Of a stretch of 64,000 bases of DNA, positions 13,201 through 24,665 are shown one piece after another. Below the pieces are notes generated by a model. That model saw only the letters and a list, made by a program, of their open reading frames with translations, did not search any database and was not told where the DNA came from. Position 1 is the stretch's first letter, and each line of letters opens with the position of its first letter. Origin of the DNA: Deuterostichococcus epilithicus (taxonomy: Eukaryota; Chlorophyta; Trebouxiophyceae; Prasiolales; Stichococcaceae). Location of the stretch: positions 1,550,001-1,614,000 of the forward strand of contig JAVTLE010000016.1 of NCBI GenBank assembly GCA_033439295.1, given 5' to 3'. The position numbers were made by a program, and so were the translations under genes.

Positions 13201-16200
13201 GTCAATTCGGTCATTGCCGGGCTCAACGCCGAGCTCGACGCCGCCGAAGCGGCGTCTGCCAAGAGTGGCCGCCTTGCCAAGGTTGAGGGTCTGGCAGCCG
13301 CACTGGCGGCAGTGACCGGCGACTCCGCTGCGCCAAAACACGCCCGCCCGCCTGCGGCCGCCGCCACCGCCCAGCGCGCAGCGCTTGCCAAAGTGCTCCA
13401 GGTGTGCCCAAGCGGCAGGCTGCTAGAGGTGCTCTTCAGCTCAAAATGTGCCTTCAGCAGGGAACTGTCTCTGCCACTCTTCACATTGTAGGTCGCTCGA
13501 CTGCGCCTGCGGGCTGTCGTCGACACAAAAGCCATCAGTGTCTGTGGCTGCCTGTTGACGATGCACGATGAAGGATAAACCACCTGCACCTGCAGCATCC
13601 AATCAGCACGCATTTCATGGGCAGCAACAGTGACTGTGTCCACAAACCTGGCACATCTTGTAAGGCTCGAAAACTGTGCAGAGGACGAGCTCTGACGCCG
13701 AATGCGGGACTGCAGAAAAGATTACTGAGATGGTGTGCCCTGCCATACTTGGCAATGGTGTTCAGGTGATGACCAGGCTGCTGGCGAAGTCGGAGCCCAG
13801 CATCCCGGAGTTCGACCTGCCGCTGTACTCCGATGAGCTCGCCGAGGAGACATTCTGGGAGCCCGCCCGTGCTGTCAGCACGGTGGGGGCGCTGCACGAC
13901 GCGGCCGCTGCTGCCGCCGCCGCGCTGGCGGCCGCTGTGTCTGCAGACCTGGCCGCAGCCAAGGCCGGCGGCACGCCTACAGATGCAGACAAGGTGCGCT
14001 CCCTGTCCTCGAGCTCTTAGCCCTTGCAGAACCCCACCTGACGAGCTGAGCTTGGGTCCACCCGAGACCACTGTGTGCTTGCACTAGAGTGTCATGTGAC
14101 TAGTCACTGTGGTGCCAGCTGCATGATGATCCTCCGAGTGTCATAAGAAGGGTCACTTCAGCTGGCCCACAGGCCAAAAGTACCTATGCTGCTGAGGCGA
14201 TCGGGGACATTTGGCTTCAGCGCACGCCATTTGTTTAGCCCAATCTACAGGCTGTATATCTGGCAGCTTCATAAGCTAGGCTGAAGCATTGGCAGCGAGA
14301 CGAGGTGGCTGCAGGCTCCTTCAACGAACTAGTTTCACAATCCCCCCTGATCTCTCCCTGCCAGACTGAGGCGCTCGCGGCCGAGGTGGCGGCGCTGCAC
14401 ACCTACATCCGCTTCTGGCCGGAGCGCCACCTGCGGGGCCGTGGCACCGCGTCGGGGCAGCTGGGCGCGGGCGCCCTCGCCGCCGCCGCCGCGCTGCTCG
14501 CAGCTGCCGATCTGCCGAGCGTGGCCGCGGACACAGGCTCCAGTGCTACCGCCGACCAGGTGTGAGCACAGGCGGCACGGTCTCCTGCGGCACTGCAGTG
14601 TCATCTTTGCAAGTGCTCGGCGCCAGCGCTTGCCGCCTCTGCTGTCGTCATCCTCCAAGTTATGCACTCTGCCAGGTCTGGCAGCTCCCCTGCGGGCACA
14701 CCTGGCCGACTGCATGCCATTGAATGACGACAGCAGTGTCGGCAGGCTGCCATTCATGTTTGCAATTATATTTTGCAGCAGAACTGCAGTAAAGCCCTGG
14801 TTCACCTTCCACTTTAGCTATCTGTCGTCATGCAACGCGCCTGCGGAGTGCAGCAGCTGGCAATCATGGGGATCCGCTGTGCCGGCAACCCGACGTCTTG
14901 TGTCAGCAGTCGTGTCAGCAGTCAGCCCACACACTCCAGCCTTGTTTCGGCTGGACTTCCTGCTAGGACGCCTCTACTGGAAGTTTGCTACTCAAGGGTC
15001 GACATGTGCTGCACTTGTTGTGCAGGTCAGCACCGGCGTCGCCTCCGCGCTGGCGGTGCTGGCGATGGCCACCAAGAACGAGGAATTCCCGCCGCCCGAC
15101 GCGCCGGACGACCACCCGCAGCTGCAGCGCCCCGACCACGTGACGGAGGCATGCAAGGCAAGCTTTCAAGAATACAATTTTCTTCAAGAATACAATTTTC
15201 TAAAATTTCAACCTTGAAGCCGGCTCTGCCAAGACGACCGTGGAGTCAGTGGTCAATCACTGGCTGTGCTCCAGCGCGGAGTCAAATGGTGACTGGAACC
15301 AGATGTTCTGAGTGGATCAGTTACCACCCATGTCCGGTGTGCGCAGGACTTGGTGCCGGGCGCAGGCCCGCCCGCAAGCCTGACGGTGTGCGTCGGCAGC
15401 GCCCCTGACAGCACGAGCGCACCTGGGTGGCTGCAAAGCGCGGCTGACGCTGGTCATGGCCCATACCACATCTGCCTATGTCGGGTTTCCACAGGCGCTG
15501 GCGGTGCTGGCTGGGCATGTGGGAACCTTCAAGGGCGAGGGCGCCAAGGCGGCGGAGGCGGCGGTGGCCGAGGCCTTCGTCAACATCATGCCAGCGCCTG
15601 CCAAGGTGGCGCTGCTGCAGAGCTCTGCCCACCCCTGGATGCAAGCAAGAAAAGCGATAAGCAGGCTTTGCTTCCAGGCCTTACATGAACTAGTCCTTGA
15701 CTGCTCGTGGCATGGGTCCGTACACGCAGCTCCCACAGTGATCTGTCACGCCGCCACACAAGCCTCTGGAAGGGAGCTTGTCCGGGCTTGGCGCCCACGT
15801 GCTAGTCCATCCGCGCAGCCATTATTTCACCGGGTTTCAGCGGCCACAGGATCGGCAGCCTGCCGCCACAGCACACTGATGCACCACCGCCTTCCCTGCT
15901 GGTGCCCAAAGCCTACCCTGTGAATCACCCTGAGACCTCAACACAACTGCTGACTCTCGGCTGCAGGCGCTGGAGAAGTGCATCATGGTGGAGGCCCGCC
16001 TGACGTCTGCACTGCAGTGGCTGCCCCCCTTGGAGGACCTGTGCGCCGCGACTGCCACGGCGGCGGCCATCCCGGGCGTCGCGGCAGCGCTGGCGCCCGG
16101 CGCCCGTGGCGACTGGGCCGCCGCCAGCGATGCGGCGCTGCTCAAGACGCCCGACGGCGAGAGAAAGCGCGTTGACCGCGCCCTGCAGGTGCCCTAAACC

Positions 16201-17842
16201 CTGAACCATGCAGGCCTGCACATGCAGTCCCACGAAAAGACCTTCCTGCGAAGTTCTCGATTCCTGGGGAGCTTTCGATGCGTCGACTGAGCCCTGCTGG
16301 TGCCCTCACTTCTGCAGGTGTTGCATAACTCTGAGGAACATCAATTGTAGGCAGATGTGTGGAATTTGACGGAATCAATCTGCGCTGCACGCCCCAGGCG
16401 CTGCCTGTGGATGAACATACGGCTACTGCAGAACATGCGATGGCAGCTGTGCATGGCTTGGCCAGGTTCACGGATGGGGTAACCGCAGTCGGCCTACTAC
16501 GGTGCTGCAGCCGCTCTGATACATGCCCTGATGCTTGCTGGCAGGCGGTGACGGACGCGCTGGCCAAGACGGAGGTGCCGGCAGCCGTCAAGGAGGCGGA
16601 AGACAGGGTGGCGGCGGAGCGCGGCTTCAACCCGGCGCCTGCCAACGGCGTCGCGCACTCCACCGCCTCGTCCATGGCCAGCGGCCAGGTGCCAGTTCCT
16701 TATAGGGCATTTGGCATGTTTCGGCAGCCGCACACCCCCGTACAGTAGCGGCAGTGAGCCGCCGCAAGCAGTGCTGCAGGTGTGCATGCCATGTACACTT
16801 GCATGTGTATCATCCTCGTCCCCAACGGCGGTGCGCAAATCTGGGGCCGGTCGGCGTACGATCCAGGCGGATTGGTGTGCTGCAAAAAGGTACAAGCAGG
16901 TACAAGCTCCTTGCCTGTGCTTGCTCATTTGAACACCTTGCTACTGCTGCCCCCGCAGGACGACGCCAGCAGCGTGGCGGCCAGCGAGCCGGGCAAGCCG
17001 ATGACGGCTGCAGAGAAAAAGAAGGCCAAGAAGGCGCGTAAGAAGGCCGCTGCCGGCGCCGCTGGCGAGGAACCCGCAGCCGCCGCCGCCGCCGCGGCTG
17101 CCGCTCCGGCCGCCAAAGACGCCGTCGCCGCCAAGCCTGCAGCCGAGCATGCGCCGGCTGCGGAGCCCGAGACGGCCACCGCCGAGGCCGCGCCTGCGCC
17201 TGCGGCGGCGGCGCCTGATGCGGCGGAAGACGCGCCGCCGCCCGCGCAGCCGGCAGAGGTGGCGCCGGGCTGGATGATCTGTCCGCTGAGCAAGGTGGGC
17301 CTGCAATTCTGTGTCCTGAGCCCGCATGCACACGAGCGCGAGGACAGCTGCCGGGGCACACCTTGCGAGCAGTAACGAGGAAGGGGGTGGGACTAGGGTG
17401 CCAACGCCACCGTCAAATTTTTCTCCGGCGCCGAGTTTGCATTTCGACTGTCATTCAGGGCGTCATGCGCGACCCAGTGGTGTGCCAGGACGGCCACACC
17501 TACGAGCGCGCCGCCATCCTGACCTGGCTGGACGATCACGACACGTCGCCGCAGGTGTGACTGCACTGTTCTTAGTTTTTGATGCCGCCAGCGCACATTG
17601 ACCACCTCAAGCTGGCCGCCTGCTTTCGCAAGCCGTTTGCGGTGTCCGCCGTGTTTTTCCAGGCCCCGATTTGAGCTTGTCGTATGGGGAATCGTCATCC
17701 TGTGGCTTTTCGGTTGCCATGGCCCTCACGATGTCCTCGCACTGTGGTGCAGACGGGGGAGCCATTGGACAAGGACAGCCTGGTGCCAAACTACAACCTG
17801 CGCAGCATCATCCGGCAGAAGTTCCCGGACATGGCCAACTGA
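10239..17842 (+). CDS. U-box E3 ubiquitin ligase with long helical N-terminal region
   Basis: The gene starts at ATG 10239 (MASKEALLAAVGKHAKKLQK) and has about 17 exons. The long N-terminal part is helical and Ala-rich with no family I can name; blocks include LCIACRPGSDALTQALGP (11303-11465), WRYWVPILADAAPPLVSQ (12882-12994) and EALAAEVAALHTYIRFWPE (14365-14562). A Lys/Ala/Pro-rich linker follows (16962-17270). The C terminus is a clear U-box split over three exons: MICPLSK (to 17296), then GVMRDPVVCQDGHTYERAA with LTWLDDHDTSPQ (17459-17554), then TGEPLDKDSLVPNYNLRSII and a stop at 17840-17842. U-boxes bind E2 enzymes and pass ubiquitin to substrates; the N-terminal region would be the substrate side (inference). 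The intron after TEACK uses a GC donor at 15158. U-box identity is firm; the joins between N-terminal exons are less so. Confidence 0.85.
12411..12440 (+). repeat. Intronic copy of exon head (U-box gene)
   Basis: Bases 12411-12440 match 12511-12540 at 26 of 30 positions, offset exactly 100 bp. The downstream copy is the acceptor and first codons of the exon coding AERLNAELGSRL; the upstream copy would read AEKLNAELGACF. Confidence 0.75.
15165..15200 (+). repeat. Perfect 18-bp tandem repeat, two units
   Basis: An A/T-rich 18-base unit starting TTCAAGAATACA occurs twice without mismatch, at 15165-15182 and 15183-15200. It sits a few bases inside the U-box gene intron that begins with the GC donor at 15158. 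Confidence 0.9.
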
Positions 17843-18402
17843 TGCGGAGGCTACGAGCCAGGGCGGCTCATGCCAAGTGCTGTGGCCTCAGATGGCCATG
17901 CTGGGCTGGCGGGCTGCGCTGCCATGTTCATGAGTGCGGCACCATGCTGAACCAAGGTGCTCTGATCGATCGATATCAGCCGTAGCTGCAAGCAAGGATC
18001 AAAGTGTTGTTCGTGTGCAGCGTGTCTTTCATGGAAATTCGGACGATGTTTGTGGCGATGCTGTGATCTAGCTTGCTTCGGAGCTTGATTCGTTCGCCTG
18101 CATGAGGAAAGCGCCAAACATGCCGCCGGTTATGCCCGTGCATCATTGATGCCACGCAGTGTGTCGACATCGCCAGCTGGGGGCTCACCTGCACTGCACT
18201 GCATTGTACGATCCACCGCTCACAATTTAGCGGTCTGTTGCGTGTCGCTGGGCATTCACATATCGCTGATTGCTGCAGATTTGCCAATTCTGGTCTCCTG
18301 AGCAATAACAAGCGCTTTTAAAAGATAAGAGAAGTGAAGAAAGGTAACCAACATCGGCATCAACATCAACACCCGAGCCATACAATGTAGCTGTGCAGCA
18401 GA
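17843..18402. other. Intergenic region downstream of U-box gene
   Basis: Holds the 3' UTR of the U-box gene and probably the promoter of whatever follows. A purine-rich AT patch lies at 18315-18345. No coding or RNA gene could be supported. Confidence 0.5.
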
Positions 18403-18675
18403 ATGCTTTCGCGGGCGCCGCTGATCGGCCAGCCGTGGTCAGTAGTGCACCATCTTTATCTGCCGGCCACAGGTGCAGCGAGCCTGCCTTAGGGCCAAGT
18501 TCTCAGGCCGCAGCTGCGGCTCCATACACCCCAGCGCAGCGGGATTAGGACCGGCGGCGCGTGAGCTGGTGCAAATCCTCATTTGCAGACTTACGTTGCG
18601 GCAGCCGCATATGCTGCGGCCGCTGGGCCGTTGCTGCGGAAGGAACCTCCAGACTACGAGAAGCACAAGGCATAG
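18403..18675 (+). CDS. Possible 41-residue membrane-associated protein, two exons
   Basis: Proposed from the sequence only. Exon 1 is 18403-18441 (MLSRAPLIGQPWS). Exon 2 is 18589-18675, with an Ala-rich hydrophobic stretch followed by GPLLRKEPPDYEKHKA and a TAG. The intron 18442-18588 starts GTAGTG and ends TTTGCAG, and both exons are phase 0. The layout (short N terminus, one hydrophobic Ala-rich helix, charged tail with a PPDYEKHK end) resembles very small subunits of mitochondrial membrane complexes, but I cannot name a family. A different frame at 18561-18809 is also open and could compete. Confidence 0.33.
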
Positions 18676-19745
18676 CAGCGCAGCAGGCATGGGAAGGACG
18701 CCCGGTGAAGTTCACCTACAGAACGACCTGGACCTTGAGCAGCGGCGATGGCAGCAGCAGCGGGAGCAACAGTAGCGGCAAAAAGAGGACTCAGCGGCAA
18801 TGGGACTGATTGGAGGCGCGGGCGCGCATGGCATCGGACAAAGACGCCTGCGCCCACTGGAGCACTTCTAGACATGGAACAACATGGGCATCGCAAGGAG
18901 GTGGTTGCCAATGTCCGATTGGATGCCGCCTCATGATTGTTGCAAGTTCAGCCAACCAGAAGCTGGTTCATGTGACCACCCGTTCCTTACAGAGCCGGGA
19001 TCAGTCCTGCGGTTGAGAGATCCTTCGCGGGAAGATTCGAACCGAGGTAGCTCCAAGTCGCAACCAGGTAGCTCGCTCTGTGCAGGAGGTTACAGCGGTT
19101 TCGTCCTGTCGGATACTGGATGTCACTAGACCAAGGGGGCAATCACGAAAGTGCTCGAGCCACAGTACAGAAATCCAGCCTCGAGACCCGCCGAAAGCTT
19201 ACGCAAGCGTTCGAATAGCATGCGTGCGGCGCACCTGTGAGCAACCGACCGCAACCGTCTCGAGGAGTGACGTTACGAGTTTTGACAGCCATTATACAAG
19301 TTGAGAGTTAGGCCCTGCGCGTTTCGGCGGAAGGAATTTCACCGCAGAGTGAAACGGCTGGACAATATTGGGCGGTGCACATCGCCGACCGTCATCACTA
19401 GAAAAACCTAGCGCAAGATCGGCCGGAATAGCAGTTTGGAAGGAGTCGAGACCCCGAGAGGTCGGCATGGCCGCGAGCAAGGTGCAGGACGGGCGTGCCA
19501 GCGCCGACACGCTGCAGCACCGAAACAAGTACCAGTGCGCTCGCTCAACACCTCGCAGTCAAGATATCGAAGAAGCGGTCACCTTAAAGCACGTTATGTA
19601 TGTAAATTCCCTGCTGCTGAAGCCACTGCTCACGCGTGCCTTGAAAGCAGTGGGCGCCGCTGCCGGCTAGCTTGCTGGGCCTGTGGGGGGCGGCGCCGCC
19701 CCAGACGGTCACCCACAAAGTTTCGGCTAGCAATCATACAAGCCT
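18676..19745. other. Region upstream of the diacylglycerol kinase gene
   Basis: No gene is supported. An ATG at 19467 opens a frame (MAASKVQDGRASADTLQHRN) that could be a 5' exon or leader of the kinase gene, since it has AAG|GTGCAG after five codons, but no join could be confirmed. The rest should hold promoter and 5' UTR. Confidence 0.4.
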
Positions 19746-22700
19746 TTGAAACAGCAACTTAGACTGCCCATTGCCATGAGACTGAGCAATCCTTCCGCGC
19801 TGCCGGGCAGCATCCCGGTGCGATTCCTGCAGGATGCCCACCCCGAGGTGGACCAGAACAAGGGCACCCCGGAGCACGAGGAGATGGGCAGCGAACCGCA
19901 GACGCCCATACTGGTGTTCATCAACCCCAAGTCTGGCGGCAAGTGCGGGCCGCTGCTGCAGAAGCTGCTGCTGCACGGGCTGGGGGAGCAGCAGGTGATT
20001 CTTGTGCGGCCAAACTCATGGCGCAGCAATGTCCTGTGCCACAAGCGGAAAATTGTTCGGAATGTGTCATACACGGCGTACCGCAGCAGCGTAGGTGCTT
20101 GTTTTACTCTGTGGCGATGCACATCGCTAGCCAGCACGGACTGAACCCTTTGTTGCCGCATGCCGGCCCTGGAGTTCCTCATGGCACGTGCCTTCTTGCC
20201 CACATCTTGGCCACAAGTGCCGGGTAGCAGGGTTGAACCCTGCCTCTGCTTCGCCGCCCAGGTACTGGACATCAGCAAGAGCGAGCAGCACCCAGACGTG
20301 GTGCTGAAGGCTCTCTACAAGAATCTGGACGCAGCATCGGAGAAAGGCGACCACGCTGCAGATGACATAAAAAAGTGCGCCGCTGCACGGCCGTGCACGA
20401 GGGCTGGTCCTTCGCAGCCTTGCAAAAGAGTGATGAGCAAGGCATGCGGACCGGCACACGCTTTCCACATACCAATGTCAACTTCCGCAAATGCTGTGTG
20501 CTGCATCAAGTGTGCACACTACTCCGGTGCAAAGAGTGCATCAGCACCCCTGGGCAGAGTGCTGTCACTTTCGTCGCAGGCGTCTGCGGATCGTTGCTGC
20601 GGGTGGGGACGGCACAGTTGCATGGGTGCTGTCGGTGGTCAGGGCGCTGGGTCTCGACCCGCCACCGCCAGTCGGCGTCATCCCCCTGGGCACAGGTACC
20701 TGTGTGCCTCTTACCTGCTCGACGTGGCACAGCGCCTCACTCCACTCCTTCCGCTCCCATGGGATGACAGCTCGTTTCGTGCGCTTCAAGGGTAACTGAA
20801 GCTGTGACTCCCCTTGCGCGTTCAGGAAATGGCATCAGCGTCAACCTCGGATGGGGCAAGAAGACGCAGCCGCGCATGCTCAAGGTGACCACCGCCAGGG
20901 CGGTGTGGAGTTTAGACTGCTTGGTGGCTGGCACGAGCATTGCCCTTTCGCTCTGGCGCGGTCGCAGCAGCAGCAGCTGCAGCAGCAGCAGCAGCAGCAA
21001 CGGCCAACTGACACATCACATGCACATGCCTGACCCGCGCCCGGCATCAGGCAAGGGAAACCGGACGCACCGGGAGGCAGTGCAACCCTCAGCAGCCCCT
21101 TGAGGTGATGGCGGCAGCAGAGTGCTGACCTGCGACCGGGCTGCCCCTGAATTCGTCCGCCTGCCTGGCAGGGCCGCGACAAGGCGGACAAGGAGCTGGA
21201 GGCCATTGCAAATGCGGAGGTGCGGCCAATCGACCACTGGGACATCGAGATGACCTCAGGTGGGGTCCCCCAACCAAAACGTGCTGGTGCTGGAACTGTG
21301 GACACGGACACGTTGCTGCAGGCCTCCTGTGCATGGCCCGGGGTTCTAAGGCATGCTGGTGACCGCCACCCACTCGAAAGTGTGGTCACCCTGAGGCATT
21401 CTATTTCAAGCATGACTTTTGTGGATATTGCAAATGTGTTTTGCGATGGGGGCAGTCGGCACGAGTCTCCCCGACACCCCATTGACGCGCCTGCGCCTCC
21501 CCTTGCAGCGGATGGCAGCCTCATCAAGGAGCTGCCACACTCCATCCACAATGTGGGCGGCAAGGACAGTGCAAAGGGGAGCAAGGCCAAGGGCGACTTC
21601 TGGTGCGCTGCCCTTTCACATGATGTTTTTTTTGCCTCATGTGCCGCCTAGACCAGCTGCACTGTCGCGAGCACGCAGAAGCTCCCGAACGTCTATGGAC
21701 TGCACTGGCTGTCAGCATCCAGCCATCTGCAAAGTACCTGCGTGAGCAAGCAGCGGTCCTCCTTTGGTCATGCGCCAGCGGCGTTGTAAATGTCGTCCGT
21801 GTCGCTCACCAAGCGAATCGGCAATCGTGACATCTTCTTCTGGGCATTGTGCAGGTATTACCTGACAATCGGCCTGGACGCAGAGGTTTGTCCCTGCTGT
21901 TCCTCTCAGCATGACGCGCCCCCCAGTGCCCTTGTCGGTGTTGAAGGCTGGCATCAGCATCCACTCACCGTACCCTGAGCATGACGTGCGCTGCCGCAAG
22001 GTGGAAGTGCTGTCAATTTCCGACAGCAGGGCAGATGGACTGGGCCACTGTGTCGCAGGTTGCATACCGGTTTCACAGCCTGCGGGAGTCGAAGCCTTGG
22101 CTGTCGCCGACGCGGAAGACCAACATCTTCTGGTGCGGCCTTGAGCAACCAGTGTAGCTGACTGCAGATATATTTGCTTTGGCAGCATCGTGTGCGGTGA
22201 CACTGAGCTGTATGTTTTTGTGTGCGCACACGCTGCTGCCGGGGCCGGCGCCAGTGGCTGTAATCTCCGCTTCTTGCATATTCCTTGGCTGTTGACACAT
22301 CTATCGCCTTGCAAGGTATCCTGCAGCGAGCTTTGGTGCATGCCTCTGACCCGTGACCGTGCCTGGCCGCAGGTACTTCTACGCGACATGCCGGTCAGGG
22401 TGGTTCTGTTGTCCGACGCCCTTGAATGAGAAAATGTCGCTGCGGCAAAAAGACAACAAGACCGGCGAGTGGCGTGACGTGGACATCCCGCGCACTGTGG
22501 AGGCCATCATCTTCATCAACCTGCAGGCGCGCATGTGCTCTTGATTGACAGCTGCTGTCCAGCATACTGGTCGTTTCTGTTTGTCTCAGAGCAGGGCTGT
22601 CGCAAGGATCCTACTCAACGTCAGGCCCCTGCTGCAGCTGCGGAGGTTTCGAAGCGCCATTTCATGAGACCGGCTCAAGAGCCATGTCCGCTGAACTCAT

Positions 22701-24168
22701 TGAGCTGTGCTCTGTCTCTGTTGACCGTGCTTGGCGACAGATCTTGCGTGTCATCCTGTCCGCCGCTGAGAACATGTATGTCGTACCGCAGTCGTACACG
22801 GGCAGCCGCGACATGTGGGGCTTGTACGACGAGGACGAGACAAGGAGGCGGCATCAGAAGGTGGGCCCCTTGGCCCCTTGGACTCTTGTAACACGCCCCG
22901 CAGACAAGCCCTGCAGCTGGAGCACCCGTCCTTCATGTGGCAGTGTCGACCGTGCTGCCCCACCATCGATGCTGCAACAACACTGAAGGATTTTTGCTGC
23001 CAGCGTGTGGGCATGGCAGATGCGGCATTGGTGCCTGATCACAGGTGCCCATCTATGATGACGGCCTCATCGAGGTCATCGGCCTGGAGTCTGCTGGTGA
23101 GCTATGCCCTATTCATCAACCTTGTTCCCTGCAGCTCGCGCACACGCATCAGCTGTGTTTGCGCCACAGCAGCATGCCCCTTGCTTGGTGAGTCGCCTGA
23201 AGCGGGCGCCACACCGCATCAACTTGTCCCCGCCTGGCGACTTACCTGACACGGGGTGCGGCCCCGCATTGCAGGCAGGTCGTGCATGGCGCTGACGAAC
23301 CTGTGGAAGCGCATCCACGGCAACCGCCTGGCGCAGGGCTCTGAGTTCGAGCTGCACCTCGCCAAGCACGGTGAGTGCGCCTGTGGCACCTTGGCAGCTG
23401 CACCTCCCCAAAGCAGCTCTCAGCCCCTGAAGCCTCCCTGCCAGCGGAGACAGCCGATGGCCGGTGCGGTGCCTGCCGCAATTACATCACTTTCAATGAG
23501 CAGGGAGCCGCCGGCCGGCAAAGGGCTTGCCTGGGGCAGTCCAGGCCCACTGATGCAATACCGGCAGGCGCATTCGGCAGTTAAAGCACGAGCCGCTGCT
23601 AAACTGTCTGAAACATGTGTCCCGCAGGCGGCGGCGACACGCACCTGCGAGTGGACGGCGAGCCGTGGCGGCAGGAGGTGCCGGACAGCAGCAGCGCCGA
23701 CGCGCCGCTCAAGGTCAACGTCAAGCTGTCGGCGCCGGCGCGGGTGCTGGTCAACACCGGCAACCTGCCGATCAAGGTGATGCGCCTCCCTATTCCGGCT
23801 CTTGTCTCCACTGCGACACGTCCCTGTCAGGGGGACCCGGCTGTGCCATGGTTCCGCTGGCAAGATCTCATTGGCAGTGCGGGCTGGTGGTGTTGGCGCC
23901 TGTGACACTCCCTGCCACAGCCTCCCGCTGATGACCAGGGTACTGACCTCCGGAAACTGAATCTTCTTCCACATTTCTTGCGCAGAACAAGTGGACGCGG
24001 GCGGCGGCCGATGCAGCGGGCAGCGCCACCAGCGGCCGCCCCTTCGAGGGCGACGAGGAGACGGTTGTGGCCAGCAAGCCCAGCCAAGCGGCGGCCGCGG
24101 AGGCGGAGCGCATCAAGCCCGAAGTCAAGCAGCAGGGCATGCATCTGTTCACACACCACGCCGAATAG
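19746..24168 (+). CDS. DGK: Diacylglycerol kinase, plant cluster-II-like
   Basis: The enzyme phosphorylates diacylglycerol to phosphatidic acid in lipid signalling. About 14 exons join in frame. The catalytic start [12 protein letters not shown] is at about 19910-19945; the ATP-binding [13 protein letters not shown] and VGVIPLGTG are in 20581-20696. [13 protein letters not shown] follows at 20826-20884, where most DGKs have GND. The accessory domain includes [12 protein letters not shown] (21172-21259), [18 protein letters not shown] (22060-22132), the Cys-containing [12 protein letters not shown] (22374-22526), [12 protein letters not shown] (about 22790-22859) and [13 protein letters not shown] (23629-23776). 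The stop is at 24166-24168. No C1 domains are present, as in plant cluster II enzymes. The start is ATG 19746 or 19776. The exon ending at 22526 needs a GC donor to stay aligned with the family. A (GCA)n run lies in the intron near 20964. Confidence 0.9.
20964..20999 (+). repeat. (GCA)n microsatellite in intron
   Basis: An interrupted GCA/CAG triplet run (one CTG interruption) lies in the intron after the exon ending at 20884 of the diacylglycerol kinase gene. Confidence 0.9.
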
Positions 24169-24665
24169 GGTGTCCTACCGTAGCTGCAGGCCACACGGTG
24201 CAGGGGGCCACATTGCTGCAGTCTTGTTGGGGTGGGCTGGGGAAAGGGGCCTGTTGGGTGTGGGCGGCTTGCGGTACATCACTATTTTATGAGGTACCAC
24301 CACGCCAGGCGGTGCGAGGATCGCCTGTTCGTTTACTTTCGTTTCGACCGATGTCAGCAGGGTGTTTGAGATTTCGAGGGCAGTAGCTATACATGGCACG
24401 CGTGCATGGGTTGTGCAACCGCCGACGTGGCTACCTTGAACTCAGAAATCCCAAATCAGATTGACAGCAAGGCATTCAGATCAGAATTCGTGCTTTATCT
24501 ACTGCTGTCTACCTGTGTCTAATTTGTAGCTGCCTGTCATTGATACTGGTGCTCGCCGACCTACCTGCCATTCAACTACAAAATGGAGTCGTTGCTTGTG
24601 CTCAACATACTGATCGCTGCAAAATTGCATGGGACATGCCCAGCGCCATGCCGCCCTGCTGAAAG
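24169..24665. other. Intergenic region between convergent genes
   Basis: Separates the 3' ends of the diacylglycerol kinase (+) and MFS transporter (-) genes. I see only short chance frames; it should contain both 3' UTRs. Confidence 0.6.

Noticed and set aside
17459-17842. UFD2/UBE4-type U-box protein as the identity of this gene
   Set aside because: The U-box reads like plant PUB-type boxes (DPVVCQDGHTYER, SPQTGEPL), and the UFD2 core is not seen upstream.
19025-19075. A GGTTCGAATC-like B box on the minus strand suggesting a tRNA
   Set aside because: The bases flanking the loop do not pair into a T stem, and no matching acceptor or D arm is seen.
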